Below, in pieces: positions 4,988 through 5,613 of a DNA stretch of 5,613 nt. The DNA comes from an uncultured Acidimicrobium sp. (lineage in GTDB: Bacteria; Actinomycetota; Acidimicrobiia; Acidimicrobiales; Ilumatobacteraceae), in contig CAINTF010000255.1 in the NCBI GenBank assembly GCA_903853285.1, forward strand, positions 1-5,613. Reading direction: 5' to 3'. The number at the start of each line of letters is the position of its first letter. The first letter of the stretch is position 1. A model generated the notes under the pieces. That model was not told the origin of the DNA and ran no database searches. It worked only from the letters and a program-made list of their open reading frames with translations. The position numbers and the translations under genes were made by a program.

Positions 4988-4993
4988 CTTCGC

Positions 4994-5613
4994 GTGTCAG
5001 TTGTTTTGCCTTCGAATTCAAACCGGTCGGTGAGCCCGTCTCGAGTTGCCACCTTTTTTCTAGTATCCACACTCTTTTTTACGCTTTCTGCTTGCGCACC
5101 ATCTATTGAAAGTTCAGCGCCAGACCTCGCGGATACAAGCATCCTTGACGTTGCATTGAATGAAATTGACTTCCGATATGAATGGAGCCATGCAGACCTC
5201 TCCGGACAAGCTGACGTTCTCGATAGCAATGGGAATGTGGCGAGGCTTACATCCGATAGAAGACTGTTGCTCACCGAAGGATCTTCGGTGCGCCTTAGCG
5301 GCTCATCGCTATCAGGTAATTCCGATGCCGAGGTATGGATATTTTCAACACCACGCCTATTGGACAAAATTGAAATTGGCGAAAATGGTCTATTCACTTC
5401 ACAGATTGCGGTACCAGATGATCTTGAGGTAGGGGAGCACACAATACTTTTCAGTGCCACAACACCGGATGGACGCGTGGTTGCGGTAAATATCCCAGCA
5501 TTAGTACCCCAACGCACCAACAACCTTGAAACCACAACTACGGGCGAGCAAACAACCTCTACGAATGTTCGCCCACTCATAACATCGACTTCGGTAGCTC
5601 CTCAGTCTTCGAC
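4994..5613 (+). CDS. Lipoprotein with Ig-like domain, 3'-truncated
   Basis: The frame is open from GTG 4994 to the window end with 206 complete codons and no stop. A lipoprotein signal is clear: basic residues R11 and R17, hydrophobic VATFFLVSTLFFTL (18-31) and lipobox L31-S-A-C34. The mature part has a polar region (35-100). Next comes a beta-rich segment, VRLSGSSLSGNSDAEVWIFSTPRLL (99-123), then GLFTSQIAVPDDLEVGEHTILFSATTPDG (132-160). This resembles the Ig-like modules (GSxVxVWLFSTP...G.F...VPxxxxxGxHT) of Acidimicrobiia surface proteins. From residue 174 it becomes Thr/Ser-rich, a likely wall-spanning linker to a domain beyond the edge. GTG 5030 would give a shorter, more standard signal peptide, but GTG 4994 fits the TATGCT spacing. 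It should be anchored to the outer face of the membrane. Its binding partner or function is unknown. Confidence 0.8.
   Translation, partial: MSVVLPSNSNRSVSPSRVATFFLVSTLFFTLSACAPSIESSAPDLADTSILDVALNEIDFRYEWSHADLSGQADVLDSNGNVARLTSDRRLLLTEGSSVRLSGSSLSGNSDAEVWIFSTPRLLDKIEIGENGLFTSQIAVPDDLEVGEHTILFSATTPDGRVVAVNIPALVPQRTNNLETTTTGEQTTSTNVRPLITSTSVAPQSS
5272..5290 (+). repeat. 8-bp perfect inverted repeat inside the lipoprotein gene
   Basis: CACCGAAG and CTTCGGTG flank GAT (5272-5279 and 5283-5290). It lies within codons for TEGSSV, about 280 nt into the gene. It could be a chance result of codon choice or an mRNA hairpin. Confidence 0.5.

Larger units (their letters stand above)
4581..4993. other. 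413-bp intergenic region rich in repeats and signals
   Basis: No full-length gene is convincing between the methyltransferase start and the lipoprotein start. The region holds two outward-facing putative -10 boxes (4587-4592 and 4632-4637), TAGGTGT repeats, a 25-codon mini-ORF with overlapping hairpins, an AT-rich stretch (4722-4930), and a 21-bp-period direct repeat near the right end. One reading frame (position 4594 onward, same frame to 5109) is broken only by a TAA at 4816-4818 and may be a decayed gene. Nothing else was recognised. Confidence 0.7.
4723..4993 (+). pseudogene. Possible decayed endonuclease VII-like HNH fragment
   Basis: In the frame of position 4594, codons around 4735-4818 read VCEILGECPIIHKIFGNV then LLVEHRCAT. 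This recalls the CxICG...LxVDHxHxTG core of recombination endonuclease VII-type HNH proteins, with the second Cys replaced by Leu and the stop TAA where TG would be. After the stop the same frame gives TTALGFG, reminiscent of the later CNxALGxF motif, but the intervening zinc-binding RGLLCxxCN is missing. The match is a few residues only, and the fragment may be chance. The boundaries are approximate. Confidence 0.2.

Noticed and set aside
4903..5580. 225-codon open frame on the minus strand
   Set aside because: It is antisense to the lipoprotein frame, which has a lipobox signal peptide and Ig-like motifs. The minus-strand product is Ser/Arg-rich with no recognisable domain.

Overview
The window looks like chromosomal DNA from an actinobacterium, most plausibly a moderate-GC aquatic member of the Acidimicrobiia. 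Support comes from a 28-codon gene with the actinobacterial bL37 tail (SKANHGKRPN), frequent GTG starts, almost no Shine-Dalgarno sequences, several putative leaderless promoters, a tRNA-Leu without encoded CCA, and secreted or lipoprotein architectures typical of that class. The class-level placement is inference.

Positions 1-1565 (+): a tightly packed run of a 5'-truncated MauE/DoxX-type membrane protein, a small single-cluster ferredoxin with a CxxDxxC motif, and a secreted HNH (DUF1524-like) nuclease with a Ser/Thr/Pro linker and a two-cysteine C-terminal module. Gaps are 3 and 4 nt, although the nuclease may also have its own leaderless promoter. Positions 1606-2349 (+): the bL37 micro-gene, then a glyoxalase/VOC-like protein 15 nt downstream. 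Positions 2367-3347 (-): a PD-(D/E)XK RecB-type nuclease with four cysteines suggesting an Fe-S staple, convergent with the VOC gene.

A 40-bp divergent spacer (3348-3387) carries a palindrome and a direct repeat. It leads into a conserved-looking protein of unknown function (3388-3789, +) and, 8 nt later, tRNA-Leu(UAA) at 3798-3882. A class I SAM methyltransferase (4580-3891, -) converges on the tRNA.

Positions 4581-4993 hold no convincing full-length gene but are rich in signals: back-to-back leaderless promoters, TAGGTGT repeats, a 25-codon mini-ORF, two mutually exclusive hairpins, a possible decayed endonuclease VII-like HNH reading frame, and two 18-bp direct repeats spaced 21 bp just upstream of the last gene. 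That gene (4994 to the end, +) encodes a lipoprotein with a lipobox, an Ig-like beta-sandwich region and a Thr/Ser-rich tail. It runs off the window.

No phage, CRISPR array or insertion sequence is visible. Most genes appear to be ordinary chromosomal neighbours and not one pathway. The least explained segment is 4581-4993 plus the lipoprotein it precedes.
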